Origin: Shouchella patagoniensis
GTDB taxonomy: Bacteria > Bacillota > Bacilli > Bacillales > Bacillaceae_D
Assembly: GCF_002019705.1 (NCBI RefSeq)
Contig: NZ_KV917377.1
Span: 2,478,565-2,542,564 of the forward strand
Reading direction: 5' to 3'
Length of the DNA: 64,000 nucleotides
The translations under genes and the position numbers were made by a program. The notes below the pieces were generated by a model. That model was not told the DNA's origin and ran no database searches. It saw only the letters and a program-made list of their open reading frames with translations. Position 1 is the first letter of the stretch. Each line of letters opens with the position of its first letter. This document shows positions 10,432-19,275 of this stretch, in pieces.

Positions 10432-11269
10432 AAACAAAGAACCCCCTACCCGTTTTCTTCCCTAACCACCCTGCTTGAACGTATTTTTTTAAAAGCGGAC
10501 AAGGTCGGTATTTGCTATCACCAAAACCATCATGTAAAACGTTCATAATTGATAAGCACGTATCAAGTCCAATAAAATCAGCAAGTGTAAGTGGTCCCAT
10601 TGGATGGTTCATCCCAAGCTTCATAACCGTATCAATATCCTCTGCCGAGGCAACTCCTTCATATAAAGTAAAAATGGCTTCATTGAGCATTGGCATTAAA
10701 ATACGGTTCGATACAAACCCAGGAAAATCTTCAGCCGAAACTGGTATCTTGCCAAGTTTTTTTGATGTTGCCATAATTTCCTCATATACGTCATCCGATG
10801 TTGCTAATCCTCGTATGACCTCAACTAATTTCATTCGAGGTACAGGGTTCATAAAATGCATTCCAATGACTTGCTCCGGACGCGATGTTATACTTGCGAT
10901 ATCGGTTATTGGCAATGAAGACGTATTTGTGGCCATAATTGATCCTTCTGGGGCAAATTCGTCAATCGTTTTAAAAATCTGCTTCTTTATCTCACCGTTC
11001 TCTGTTGCCGCTTCAATGACTAATTCTGCTCGAGCCGCTTCAGATAACTGAAAAACAGGTTCAATTAGCTTGAGTGTGGACTCCACATCTTCTTCCTTTG
11101 CATATCCTTTTTTGAGTAGCCTACCTAGACGACCCTCAATACCTAGCTTCCCTCGTTCAGCAAGTTCTTTGCTTTGATCATGTAGGAGTACATGAAAACC
11201 TTTTGCAGCAAATACCTCTGCAATCCCTGCTCCCATTTGACCTGCGCCAACTACCATCACTGTATTCAT
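10424..11269 (-). CDS. mmgB: 3-hydroxyacyl-CoA (3-hydroxybutyryl-CoA) dehydrogenase
   Basis: Oxidises L-3-hydroxyacyl-CoA with NAD. The 281-residue protein has an N-terminal Rossmann motif VVGAGQMGAGIAEVFA, the catalytic IGMHFMNPVP, and a C-terminal helical domain with MNHPMGPLTLADFIGLD. The ATG at 11269 follows GGAGAA and lies 3 bp after the thiolase stop. It supplies the third step between acyl-CoA dehydrogenase and thiolase; no enoyl-CoA hydratase is in this operon, but one lies at 37781. Chain-length preference cannot be read from sequence. Confidence 0.92.
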   Translation of the reverse strand: MNTVMVVGAGQMGAGIAEVFAAKGFHVLLHDQSKELAERGKLGIEGRLGRLLKKGYAKEEDVESTLKLIEPVFQLSEAARAELVIEAATENGEIKKQIFKTIDEFAPEGSIMATNTSSLPITDIASITSRPEQVIGMHFMNPVPRMKLVEVIRGLATSDDVYEEIMATSKKLGKIPVSAEDFPGFVSNRILMPMLNEAIFTLYEGVASAEDIDTVMKLGMNHPMGPLTLADFIGLDTCLSIMNVLHDGFGDSKYRPCPLLKKYVQAGWLGKKTGRGFFVYE

Positions 11270-11272
11270 TTA

Positions 11273-12457
11273 TTATTCTCCTTCCACATAAAGCAAGACT
11301 GCGTCACCTTGACCGCCACCACTGCATATCGCAGCAATTCCATAGCCACCACCACTGCGTTTTAATTCATAAGCAAGAGTTAATATAATTCTTGCGCCAC
11401 TAGCCCCGATAGGATGCCCATACGCAACAGCTCCACCGTTCACATTTACCTTATCTTCATCAAGACCGGCGAGTTGATTTCCTGCTAGCGCCACAGCAGC
11501 AAACGCTTCATTAATCTCAAAACGCTTTATTTTTCCAAGATTAAATCCTGTCTTCTCAAGTAAGGAGTTAATGACAAGCCCTGGAGTTTTAGGGAAATCT
11601 TCAGGAGCCACTGCTAACTTATCATGAGCAATTATCGTTGCAAGCACGTGCTTATTTTCTTTTTTAGCTCTTTCATCACTCATCAAGACCATTGCACACG
11701 CCCCGTCATTCACACCTGGCGCATTACCCGCGGTGATTGTTCCATCCTTGCTGAAAGCTGGGCGAAGTGCTTCAAGCGATTCCAATGTTGTATTAGATCT
11801 TGGCGCTTCATCTTGTTCCACCACAGTTACTTTCCCTTTTTTCCCTTTCACTTCAACCGGAACGATTTCCTCGTTTATGATACCGCTTTCAACTGATTGA
11901 ATAGCGAGCTTTTGACTTCTTACAGCCCAGCGATCTTGGTCCGCGCGCGAGAGACCGAGTTCCTCTGCTGTTTTACTTCCGTAAACACCCATATGAACAT
12001 TTGAAAACGAGCATGTGAGGCCATCATATACCATGCCATCGACCAACGTCGTATCACCCATCCGTGCGCCAAAACGTGCCTTCGGCATATAGTATGGTGC
12101 ATTTGACATCGACTCCATACCGCCCGCAAGAACCACTTCTGCTTCACTCGAACGAATCGCAAGATCAGCTAATGTGACTGCTCGCATTCCCGAAGCACAG
12201 ACTTTGTTAATTGTTTCTGTTCTTACATTCCACGGAATTCCCGCTTCATGCATTGCCTGCCTAGAAGGTAATTGCCCCACACCAGCTTGCAGAACATTCC
12301 CCATAATCACTTCATCCACTTGATTTGGTTTTATTTCGGCTCTTTTTAATGCTTCTTTTAAAGCAACTCCACCAAGTTCTGTAGCTTTCAGCGTCGAAAG
12401 GGCGCCCCCCATTTTTCCAATTGGTGTCCGTGCCCCGCTCACAATAACTGTCTTCAC
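11273..12457 (-). CDS. mmgA: Acetyl-CoA acetyltransferase (thiolase)
   Basis: Cleaves acetoacetyl-CoA or longer 3-ketoacyl-CoA. The 394-residue protein has the thiolase signatures KVCASGMRAV (nucleophilic Cys near 88), GGAVAYGHPIGASG (catalytic His) and AAICSGGGQGDA (second Cys). The GTG at 12457 is chosen: AGAGGAGAG lies 6 nt upstream and the product then starts KTVIVSGARTPIG; the longer reading would translate the operator palindrome at 12474-12493. Together with neighbours it completes beta-oxidation. Confidence 0.94.
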   Translation of the reverse strand: MKTVIVSGARTPIGKMGGALSTLKATELGGVALKEALKRAEIKPNQVDEVIMGNVLQAGVGQLPSRQAMHEAGIPWNVRTETINKVCASGMRAVTLADLAIRSSEAEVVLAGGMESMSNAPYYMPKARFGARMGDTTLVDGMVYDGLTCSFSNVHMGVYGSKTAEELGLSRADQDRWAVRSQKLAIQSVESGIINEEIVPVEVKGKKGKVTVVEQDEAPRSNTTLESLEALRPAFSKDGTITAGNAPGVNDGACAMVLMSDERAKKENKHVLATIIAHDKLAVAPEDFPKTPGLVINSLLEKTGFNLGKIKRFEINEAFAAVALAGNQLAGLDEDKVNVNGGAVAYGHPIGASGARIILTLAYELKRSGGGYGIAAICSGGGQGDAVLLYVEGE

Positions 12458-12473
12458 AATTGTCTCTCCTCTT

Positions 12474-12493
12474 CCGAGCGAACGCTCGGTCAT
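12474..12493 (-). promoter_or_regulatory. Palindrome upstream of thiolase (probable TetR operator)
   Basis: CCGAGCG-AA-CGCTCGG is a perfect 7-bp inverted repeat, here read with the following TCAT. Aligned over 20 bp with the fadF site at 14671-14690, nearly all differences are transitions, so both may be recognised by the same or related TetR proteins. It lies 17 bp before the thiolase start. Confidence 0.55.
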
Positions 12494-12506
12494 AATTGTT
12501 TGAAAG

Positions 12507-12532
12507 ACAAGATTCGCTAAAGCGAATCTTGT
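12507..12532 (-). terminator. Intercistronic hairpin between fadF and thiolase
   Basis: Perfect 12-bp stem (ACAAGATTCGCT/AGCGAATCTTGT) with a 2-nt loop, starting at the fadF stop codon. The following minus-strand bases are CTTTCA, too poor for a strong terminator. It may trim or stabilise the polycistronic RNA or lower downstream expression. Confidence 0.5.
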
Positions 12533-14622
12533 TAAGCTGATTCTTCTATTGATTTTTCTAATATCTCTGCTACATCTAACGTTTGTACATCATCTTCTTT
12601 TTCAAGTGCTTTTGTTCCATCACTTAACATGGTCAAACAATATGGGCAAGCGCTTCCAATAACAGACGGAGAAACCGCCAAAGCTTGCTCAGTTCGTGCA
12701 ACATTGACACGCTGACCCTTGTCTTCTTCCATCCACATCATTCCACCACCTGCACCACAACACATACCGTTCTCTTTATTACGCTCCATCTCTACAACAT
12801 GTACACCAGGAATGTGTTTTAAAATCTCACGTGGTGGATCATAAACATCATTATAGCGTCCTAAATAACAAGAATCATGAAACACAATCGTTTCTTGTAC
12901 TTCCTTGGTTGGCACAAGCCGACCTTCCTCTAGCAATTTAGCTAACAGTTCAGTGTGGTGATAGACTTCTACGTCTTCCAAACCAAAATCCGGATATTCA
13001 TTCTTTAACGTATTATATGCGTGGGGATCAATGGTCACGATCTTTTTCACATTATTCTTTTGAAACAACTCAATGTTTGCGCTCGCAAGCTCTTGAAATA
13101 AAAATTCATTCCCTAAACGACGCGGTGTGTCGCCAGAATTCTTTTCCTTATTCCCGATAATCGCAAAAGATACACCTGCCAGGTTTAAGAGTTTTGCAAA
13201 TGATTGCGCAACTTTTTGGCTACGATTATCATAAGCTCCCATTGATCCAGCGAAAAATAAGTACTCAAATTCCTCGCCTTTTTTGCTCAATTCTTTTACT
13301 GTTGGAACCTCTATATCATCACGCCCATCGCGCCAGTTTTCACGTTCTTTCCGGCTAATACCCCATGGGTTACCTTGACGCTCGATATTTTGCATCGCTC
13401 GCTGTGCATCTGGGTCCATCTTACCTTCAGTCAATACTAAATAACGGCGCAAGTCAATGATTTTATCAACATGTTCGTTCATGACTGGACATTGGTCTTC
13501 ACAGTTACGGCAAGTCGTACACGCCCAAATCTCGTCTTCTGTAATGACATCTCCAATTAAGCTCACATCGTATCCCGCTGCTGCTTCTTCATGTCCTTGT
13601 GATGCGAGCACATTTGCTGTTGTACCAGCAAATGCATAGGATGGCATCCACGGCGTACGAGACGTAATCGCAGCTCCTTTTTCCGTCAAATGATCTCTCA
13701 TCCGAAGTAAAAGGTCCATCGGTGATAGCATTTTCCCAGTCCCCGTTGCTGGACACATATTTGTACAGCGCCCACACTCTACGCATGCATATAAATCAAG
13801 CAATTGTTTTTGATTGAAATCTTCAATTTTTCCGACTCCAAAACTTTCGGCATCTTCTTCTTCAAAATCGACTTTCGCTAATCGTCCTACATTATGCGTA
13901 CGCCCTAAAAACACATTCGCAGGTCCGGTGATTAAATGGGCGTGCTTTGATTGAGGTACATAAACTAAAAACGTTAATAAGAATAAAAGATGTGCCCACC
14001 AAAAAACAAAGAATAAAGCTGCTGCTACTGATGGAGCAATCCAAGTTGATGCAAAAGCAACCGCAGAGGCGAGTGGTTCAAACCCTGTTAATTCTTTGCC
14101 TAGCCAAATCATTTCCATGCCTTTTGCAAAGGTTTTTGAAACCATTAGACCACCAATAAATATAAGAACAAGTCCTGCTTTCCAACCACGTTTAAGGCGA
14201 ACAATCTTTTCCATGTAGCGTCTGTAAAATGCCCATACAACAGCTACCAATATCATCGCAACGACAATTTCTTGGAAGAACGTAAAATAAGGATAAACCG
14301 GACCAAGAGGTAAGTGACTACCTGGATTTAAGCCTTTCCATATTAAATCAATTGCCCCGAATTGGACCATTAAGAATCCATAAAAAAACATAATATGGAT
14401 CAATCCACTTTTCTTGTCTTTCATCAATTTTTTATGGCCAAATACATTTACCCAAATTGCCTGCAATCTTTCTTGCATTGTCTTTTCAAACGCTGCTTTC
14501 TTTCCTAATTTAATAAATTGGATACGCGTTAAGACCAAATATCCGAATAAGAAAACCGCGTAACCGGTTACAAGAAGAAATAAAACCCAATTGGCAATTA
14601 GTAGTGTAGAATTGACTTCCAT
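12532..14622 (-). CDS. fadF: FadF-type membrane (Fe-S) oxidoreductase
   Basis: Probable electron acceptor for acyl-CoA dehydrogenase or ETF, passing electrons from beta-oxidation into the membrane quinone pool. The 696-residue protein has about five N-terminal membrane segments (nitrate-reductase-gamma-like), two ferredoxin-type 4Fe-4S motifs (CVECGRCTNMCP and CTTCRNCEDQCP), and C-terminal CCG-type cysteine clusters (HDSCYLGRYN, MCCGAGGGMMW). The ATG at 14622 follows GGAGGAGG. B. subtilis FadF (YwjF) heads the corresponding FadR-regulated operon. Secure on family; electron donor inferred. Confidence 0.93.
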   Translation of the reverse strand: MEVNSTLLIANWVLFLLVTGYAVFLFGYLVLTRIQFIKLGKKAAFEKTMQERLQAIWVNVFGHKKLMKDKKSGLIHIMFFYGFLMVQFGAIDLIWKGLNPGSHLPLGPVYPYFTFFQEIVVAMILVAVVWAFYRRYMEKIVRLKRGWKAGLVLIFIGGLMVSKTFAKGMEMIWLGKELTGFEPLASAVAFASTWIAPSVAAALFFVFWWAHLLFLLTFLVYVPQSKHAHLITGPANVFLGRTHNVGRLAKVDFEEEDAESFGVGKIEDFNQKQLLDLYACVECGRCTNMCPATGTGKMLSPMDLLLRMRDHLTEKGAAITSRTPWMPSYAFAGTTANVLASQGHEEAAAGYDVSLIGDVITEDEIWACTTCRNCEDQCPVMNEHVDKIIDLRRYLVLTEGKMDPDAQRAMQNIERQGNPWGISRKERENWRDGRDDIEVPTVKELSKKGEEFEYLFFAGSMGAYDNRSQKVAQSFAKLLNLAGVSFAIIGNKEKNSGDTPRRLGNEFLFQELASANIELFQKNNVKKIVTIDPHAYNTLKNEYPDFGLEDVEVYHHTELLAKLLEEGRLVPTKEVQETIVFHDSCYLGRYNDVYDPPREILKHIPGVHVVEMERNKENGMCCGAGGGMMWMEEDKGQRVNVARTEQALAVSPSVIGSACPYCLTMLSDGTKALEKEDDVQTLDVAEILEKSIEESA

Positions 14623-14652
14623 AAAGTACCTCCTCCAGCTATTCTTAAGCGT

Positions 14653-14690
14653 AGTATAACATAAGTTTAAATGAATGAGCATTCAGTCAT
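14653..14690 (-). promoter_or_regulatory. fadF promoter with FadR-like operator
   Basis: ATGAATGAGCATTCAGTCAT (14671-14690) is a 20-bp near-palindrome close to the B. subtilis FadR box (TGAATGAnTAnTCATTCA). A TATACT -10 lies at 14653-14658, so the box covers the -35 region. A bound repressor would block polymerase. Confidence 0.7.
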
Positions 14691-14762
14691 ATATTTTTTT
14701 TGTCTTTTTGGATGTTTACACAAAAATTCGGAAACGCTAAATGAACAGAAGGAGGGCTTAAC

Positions 14763-15962
14763 GTGTGGTGGGTTTTATTTATTATCCTCTTCTTCCTCAT
14801 TGTGAGTGCATGGGGGCGTTATGACTATTCACAGGGCTTAAAACAGCTGCGTGAAGAGAGAGTACCTACAATTAGCAAACATTCGTTTAGCGAAACCATG
14901 CTCTTAACAACGGGAGAAGATTTCCTTGACCAGCTTCTTGATGATGTCTTAAAAGCGAAAAAGCATGTGCATATTCAATTTTATATCTTCCGTAGTGACC
15001 AAACAGGAAAACGAGTGATTGATTCTCTATGTAAAAAGGCAGAAGAAGGGGTTGAAGTTCGTCTCCTAGTAGATCGATTTGGCTGTAAACTTTCTCACTC
15101 TTTAAAGAAAAAACTCTCATCTGCTGGAGTCGATTTTTATTGCTCTGCCACCCTAAAAAGACCCTATTTATTCTTTTCATTAAATCGAAGAAACCATCGG
15201 AAACTAGCTATTATTGATGGGAAGATTAGTTATATTGGTGGATTTAATGTCGGTGATGAATATTTAGGGCGTAATCCTTTTTTTGGTTTTTGGCGTGATT
15301 TCCATCTCCGAATTACGGGGGAAGGAAGTGCCCTTGTGCAAGAGCAATTTTTACAAGATTTCAAAGCAGTTTCTCGTACAAAATTGCCCAATCGTGACTC
15401 TTTTTTCCCTAAATTAGAACAGGGCACTCAACCTTTGCAGTTTTTAAGCACTTCGGGTGTAGGACTCGAACGGCAATTAATCACAATGATTGAACATGCA
15501 ACACACTCATTAATTATTTGCACACCGTACTATATCCCATCAAAGCAGCTTCACCAAGCCGTACTCGATGCATCACAGCGTGGCATAAACGTGTCACTGA
15601 TTCTTCCAGAGAAAGCAGACCATCCTCTTGTTAAACACGGTGCGACTCCATTCGTAATGGAGGCCATTCGTGCTGGCGTTCTCGTATACCACTATTATCG
15701 AGGCTTTTACCATGTAAAAGCGATTATAGCAGACAAAAACGATTGTTTGCTCGGTACCCCAAATTTCGATAGGCGTAGTCTTCATTTAAATGATGAGATG
15801 AGTTGTATCAGCAAGGACCCTTCATTTATTAATCAAGTATTGTCTGTTGTTAACTATGATCTGTCTATCTCTACAAATGTCACTTTAGAAAAGCTTGAGC
15901 ATAGACCCATTCTTGATAAAATAAAAGAACGCATTGCAGCACCTTTTGCAGGACTGCTATAA
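14763..15962 (+). CDS. clsB: Cardiolipin synthase-like phospholipase D protein (YwjE)
   Basis: Predicted to condense phosphatidylglycerol into cardiolipin. The 399-residue protein has one N-terminal membrane segment (WWVLFIILFFLIVSAWG) and two HKD motifs, HRKLAIID (145-152) with downstream GGFNVGDEY, and HVKAIIAD (about 317) with GTPNFDRRS. It is shorter than ClsA-type enzymes, which have two membrane segments. The GTG at 14763 follows AGAAGGAGGG. It is divergent from fadF, as in B. subtilis, where YwjE is ClsB. Confidence 0.9.
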   Translation: MWWVLFIILFFLIVSAWGRYDYSQGLKQLREERVPTISKHSFSETMLLTTGEDFLDQLLDDVLKAKKHVHIQFYIFRSDQTGKRVIDSLCKKAEEGVEVRLLVDRFGCKLSHSLKKKLSSAGVDFYCSATLKRPYLFFSLNRRNHRKLAIIDGKISYIGGFNVGDEYLGRNPFFGFWRDFHLRITGEGSALVQEQFLQDFKAVSRTKLPNRDSFFPKLEQGTQPLQFLSTSGVGLERQLITMIEHATHSLIICTPYYIPSKQLHQAVLDASQRGINVSLILPEKADHPLVKHGATPFVMEAIRAGVLVYHYYRGFYHVKAIIADKNDCLLGTPNFDRRSLHLNDEMSCISKDPSFINQVLSVVNYDLSISTNVTLEKLEHRPILDKIKERIAAPFAGLL

Positions 15963-16233
15963 AAAGAATCTCGAGCATGGTGCCCAAGTTTTACCTTATC
16001 GACAAAGTACGGTAATACGAGACCGTCGACAAGCTATTTTACTGAAGTTTGAATAGACGATGCCTTTCCTTCTTTACCCTCGCTTCTGGCATACACTTCG
16101 CTTTCCGCAGGCGACGAATGATCTCTTTAGTGCTTGATGATGACAAAGTTACTTGAGGATAAAAACTGAATACCTATGCTCGTCAAGTGAGCTTAAGCAA
16201 TACCAATTAATCAATCTAAAATTTAATGGATAT
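15963..16233. other. Gene-free stretch with degenerate repeat
   Basis: This 270-bp stretch has no credible gene. It contains ACGAGACCGTCGACAAGC at 16017-16034, whose 26-bp context recurs at 54415-54440 with one mismatch, and a segment resembling common Bacillus intergenic repeats (CGCTTTCCGCAGGCGA, about 16100). The cls gene has no clear hairpin terminator here; the copy at 16017 lacks the inverted left arm that its partner has. Confidence 0.5.
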
Positions 16234-16272
16234 GAGAAAAATACCTCTGCGATTAAAAACATCTCAGAGGCA
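16234..16272 (-). terminator. Terminator of the ywiB-argS-DUF456 operon
   Basis: Minus-strand CCTCTG/CAGAGG stem with extra A/U pairs, followed by TATTTTTC. It resembles the terminators at 48559 and around the IS element. Confidence 0.65.
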
Positions 16273-16319
16273 TTTTGTCTATGGATTGAAACAGGGATCT
16301 CGGGACCAAAGTTTCTTTT

Positions 16320-16802
16320 CTATGAAATCCACACTTCAATAAAGAACCAAATAATCATAACGGTTTGCACAACCGCCTTTGCAAAAGAACTGCTTAAAAA
16401 AGCTAGGAACGACGCAAAGGCGATGCGGACCGCATCATTAAGTGTTTGCTGTTGCAATAATTCCGTCAGCAGGACAAGGACAAACGGCACGATAATTAAG
16501 CCAAATGGGGGATAAACAAACGCACCTATAATAACGCCAATAAGCGCTGCACGCTCGCCCCACTTCGTTCCACCGGTACGTTTAACAAAAACAATATTTG
16601 CTAGAATATCAACGACTAACAAGAACACTGTTAAAACGCCCATACCAATCCAAAACCACACGCTTAACGAACCTGATAATGCAAATAGATAGATGAGAAA
16701 CCCGCCCCATAGGACGATGACTGAAGGAATAATAGGAACAACTAACCCTACATAGCTGGCAATAAAAAATACAGCAATGAGCAGCCACCAAATCATATCC
16801 AT
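16320..16802 (-). CDS. DUF456 family membrane protein
   Basis: Small integral membrane protein of unknown function, 160 residues with about four hydrophobic segments. The glycine-rich VGLVVPIIPSVIVLWGG near the N-terminus and GERAALIGVIIGAFVYPPFGLIIVP in the middle are the DUF456 pattern. The ATG at 16802 is 3 bp after the argS stop, so translation is probably coupled; a GTG one codon upstream is possible. No reaction is inferred. Confidence 0.8.
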   Translation of the reverse strand: MDMIWWLLIAVFFIASYVGLVVPIIPSVIVLWGGFLIYLFALSGSLSVWFWIGMGVLTVFLLVVDILANIVFVKRTGGTKWGERAALIGVIIGAFVYPPFGLIIVPFVLVLLTELLQQQTLNDAVRIAFASFLAFLSSSFAKAVVQTVMIIWFFIEVWIS

Positions 16803-16805
16803 CAC

Positions 16806-18479
16806 TTACATCTTTTCTGGTGCGTGCACACCAATTAGTGCTAATGCATTATGAATCGTTAATTGAGTTGCTTTCATCAATGCCAAACGTGCAGTCGACA
16901 GCTCTTTATTTGTTTCATCAAGTACGCGAGTTGAATTATAAAAACTGTGCAGCGCTTGGGCTAGCTCGTACGCATAATTCGCGATTCGCTGCGGGATTTG
17001 CTTTGCAGCTGCTTCTGCAACAGCACTTGGAAAGTCTCCAATTGTTTTTAATAACTCGTACTCTTTCTCACTCGCTATAAAAGATAAATCAGTATCACTG
17101 GAATACTCTAAACCTAGTTCTTCGCCTTGACGAAGCATGCTGCATACACGTGCATGAGCATACTGAATATAATAAACGGGATTCTCATTTGATTTCGATA
17201 CCGCTAAATCCATATCGAAGTCAAGGTGTGTATCTGCACTCCGCATCGCAAAGAAATAACGTGTTGCATCAACACCTACTTCTTCCATTAACTCACGAAG
17301 CGTAACGGCTTTCCCTGTTCGCTTACTCATCTTTACTTTTTCACCGCCTTGGAAAAGGCTGACCATTTGAATGATCTGAACACTAAAGCGGTCTGCATCA
17401 TAACCAAGCGCCTGAATCGCTGCACGCATTCTCGGAATGTACCCATGATGGTCAGCTCCAAGAACGTCAATTAAACGATGGTGACCGCGATCAAACTTGT
17501 CGAGATGATAAGAAATGTCTGGCGTTAAGTACGTATAACTCCCATCTTGTTTAACAAGAACACGGTCTTTGTCATCTCCATATGCAGTTGAGCGTAACCA
17601 CGTCGCACCGTCTTGCTTATACGTCTCGTTCTTTTCTTCAAGTACACGTAATCCTCTTTCAACTTGTCCTGACTCATACAACGATGTTTCAGAGAACCAA
17701 TGATCAAACTGAACGCGGTAAGCCTCTAAATCTGTCTTGATTTTCTCTAACTCTTTTTCCAAGCCATATGTGCGTAGTGTTTCAAGTCTTTCCTCTTCTT
17801 CAAGCTTTGCATAAGCATCGCCAACTTCATCTACTAAAAGACGCGCAATCTCGATAATATCTTTTCCGTGATATCCATCTTCAGGCATCTCAAACTCTTT
17901 TCCTAGCTCCTGCATATAACGAGCTTCTAACGATAACGCCAAATTGTTAATTTGGTTTCCAGCATCGTTAATGTAGTATTCACGTGCAACTTGGTACCCA
18001 GCTTTGTTCATAATATTTGCTAGTGCGTCACCAACTGCAGCACCTCTAGCATGACCTAAATGAAGGTCGCCAGTTGGATTCGCTGATACAAACTCAATTA
18101 GCACTTTTTCCCCTTTGCCAGCAGTGCTCTTGCCGTAATCCACATCTGCATCGAGTACAGCTGGAATAATCTCACGCAAATAGGCATTGTCCAAAAAGAA
18201 GTTAATAAATCCTGGTCCAGCTACTTCAATTCGCTCAATCCCTGCTTTATTACGATCAATTGCTTCCACAAGGTTTTCAGCAATTAATTTAGGTGCTTTC
18301 TTTGCTACGCGAGCAAGTTGCATGGCCATATTTGACGCATAATCGCCATGTGTTTTCTCTTTTGGTACTTCAAGAATAACAGCTGGCATTTGATCTTCTG
18401 TTGCAAGTCCTGCCTTTAAAACAGCCGCCCGTATTTCTTGCTGCAAGTGTTCTTTTCTTTGCTCCATACTGTTCATCAT
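16806..18479 (-). CDS. argS: Arginyl-tRNA synthetase
   Basis: Charges tRNA-Arg with arginine. The 557-residue class I synthetase has an N-terminal additional domain, a HIGH-type motif (HLGHARGA), a KMSKS-type motif ([13 protein letters not shown]) and the C-terminal anticodon-binding helical domain. The ATG at 18479 follows AAGGAG. It lies downstream of ywiB. I searched the leader for a T-box (AGGGTGGNACCGCG) and saw none. Confidence 0.96.
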   Translation of the reverse strand: MMNSMEQRKEHLQQEIRAAVLKAGLATEDQMPAVILEVPKEKTHGDYASNMAMQLARVAKKAPKLIAENLVEAIDRNKAGIERIEVAGPGFINFFLDNAYLREIIPAVLDADVDYGKSTAGKGEKVLIEFVSANPTGDLHLGHARGAAVGDALANIMNKAGYQVAREYYINDAGNQINNLALSLEARYMQELGKEFEMPEDGYHGKDIIEIARLLVDEVGDAYAKLEEEERLETLRTYGLEKELEKIKTDLEAYRVQFDHWFSETSLYESGQVERGLRVLEEKNETYKQDGATWLRSTAYGDDKDRVLVKQDGSYTYLTPDISYHLDKFDRGHHRLIDVLGADHHGYIPRMRAAIQALGYDADRFSVQIIQMVSLFQGGEKVKMSKRTGKAVTLRELMEEVGVDATRYFFAMRSADTHLDFDMDLAVSKSNENPVYYIQYAHARVCSMLRQGEELGLEYSSDTDLSFIASEKEYELLKTIGDFPSAVAEAAAKQIPQRIANYAYELAQALHSFYNSTRVLDETNKELSTARLALMKATQLTIHNALALIGVHAPEKM

Positions 18480-18529
18480 CGATAACTCCTTATATCCACT
18501 CGGTATCATATTTATTTACTTAACATCTG

Positions 18530-18567
18530 AAAAAAAGAAAGCAAGGAATGCTTTGGCAATCCCTTGC
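18530..18567 (-). terminator. Terminator after ywiB
   Basis: Minus-strand GCAAGGGATTGC/GCATTCCTTGC stem followed by TTTCTTTTTTTC, between ywiB and argS. It suggests argS has its own promoter or that read-through is partial. Confidence 0.75.
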
Positions 18568-18584
18568 ATAAACGCATCATTTAA

Positions 18585-19019
18585 TTATTCGCCCTTGCGC
18601 TCAATCGAGAGTCGAATCTCATGCTCTCCCGTCGACTGGCCTTGCAAATAAAACTGGTAGCGTACATACAGCTTGCCCTTATTTTTATTACCAGTCGGCA
18701 ATTGGACTAGCAATGTTTCCGTTAGGGCTTTTGTTTCCCACGAAGCCTCTGGAGTTACATATCGTCCGTACGTTTCTTCTTTTGAGATAAAGCTTTGCCG
18801 CATAATAATGGTTCCTTGGCGAATGAGCATGAGCTCACGACCGTCCCACTTCATCGTAGAGAAAACATCTTGATTATGGGTATGGGCTTCTTTAAATCGC
18901 AAGTAAGATGCGTTTCCTTTCACATACAAATCACCGTCTGTAACAAATGAAAAAGAATCGGGCTGTTGTCCCTCTATAAAAGTCGTCGTTTGAAATGAAA
19001 TCTGAACTTTCCGTTTCAT
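18585..19019 (-). CDS. ywiB: DUF1934 beta-barrel protein (YwiB)
   Basis: Conserved small protein of unknown function, 144 residues, rich in alternating beta-strand pattern typical of the lipocalin-like DUF1934 fold. The ATG at 19019 gives a B. subtilis-like start (MKRKVQISFQTTT); an ATG five codons upstream has no ribosome site. In Bacillus it always sits just before argS. Confidence 0.82.
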   Translation of the reverse strand: MKRKVQISFQTTTFIEGQQPDSFSFVTDGDLYVKGNASYLRFKEAHTHNQDVFSTMKWDGRELMLIRQGTIIMRQSFISKEETYGRYVTPEASWETKALTETLLVQLPTGNKNKGKLYVRYQFYLQGQSTGEHEIRLSIERKGE

Positions 19020-19233
19020 TGTTTTTTCATCCATTCTGTGTAACGTGCATTAACCGCTTCTTTCTATTTTACTGGGTTTGTATACGCGTTGCAATGTTTG
19101 GATATTTATTTCCGTCAAATTCACATAAACGTACAGAACGGACATGACAAGAATCATACATGTTCTAACAGTAAAGGGACTCTTTCAGTTAAGAATCATT
19201 CTTCCATTCCCCATTTTTTCTAATCATATTGAA

Positions 19234-19270
19234 TAAAAAAACGCGTATGACAGTTAACCTGCCATACGCG
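19234..19270 (-). terminator. Terminator of speE-speB
   Basis: Minus-strand GCGTATGGCAG/CTGTCATACGC stem with TTTTTTTATTC after it. Confidence 0.85.
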
Positions 19271-19275
19271 CCCTT

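Noticed and set aside
18480-18584. T-box or other riboswitch before argS
   Set aside because: No T-box bulge sequence or specifier loop; only the ywiB terminator is seen.
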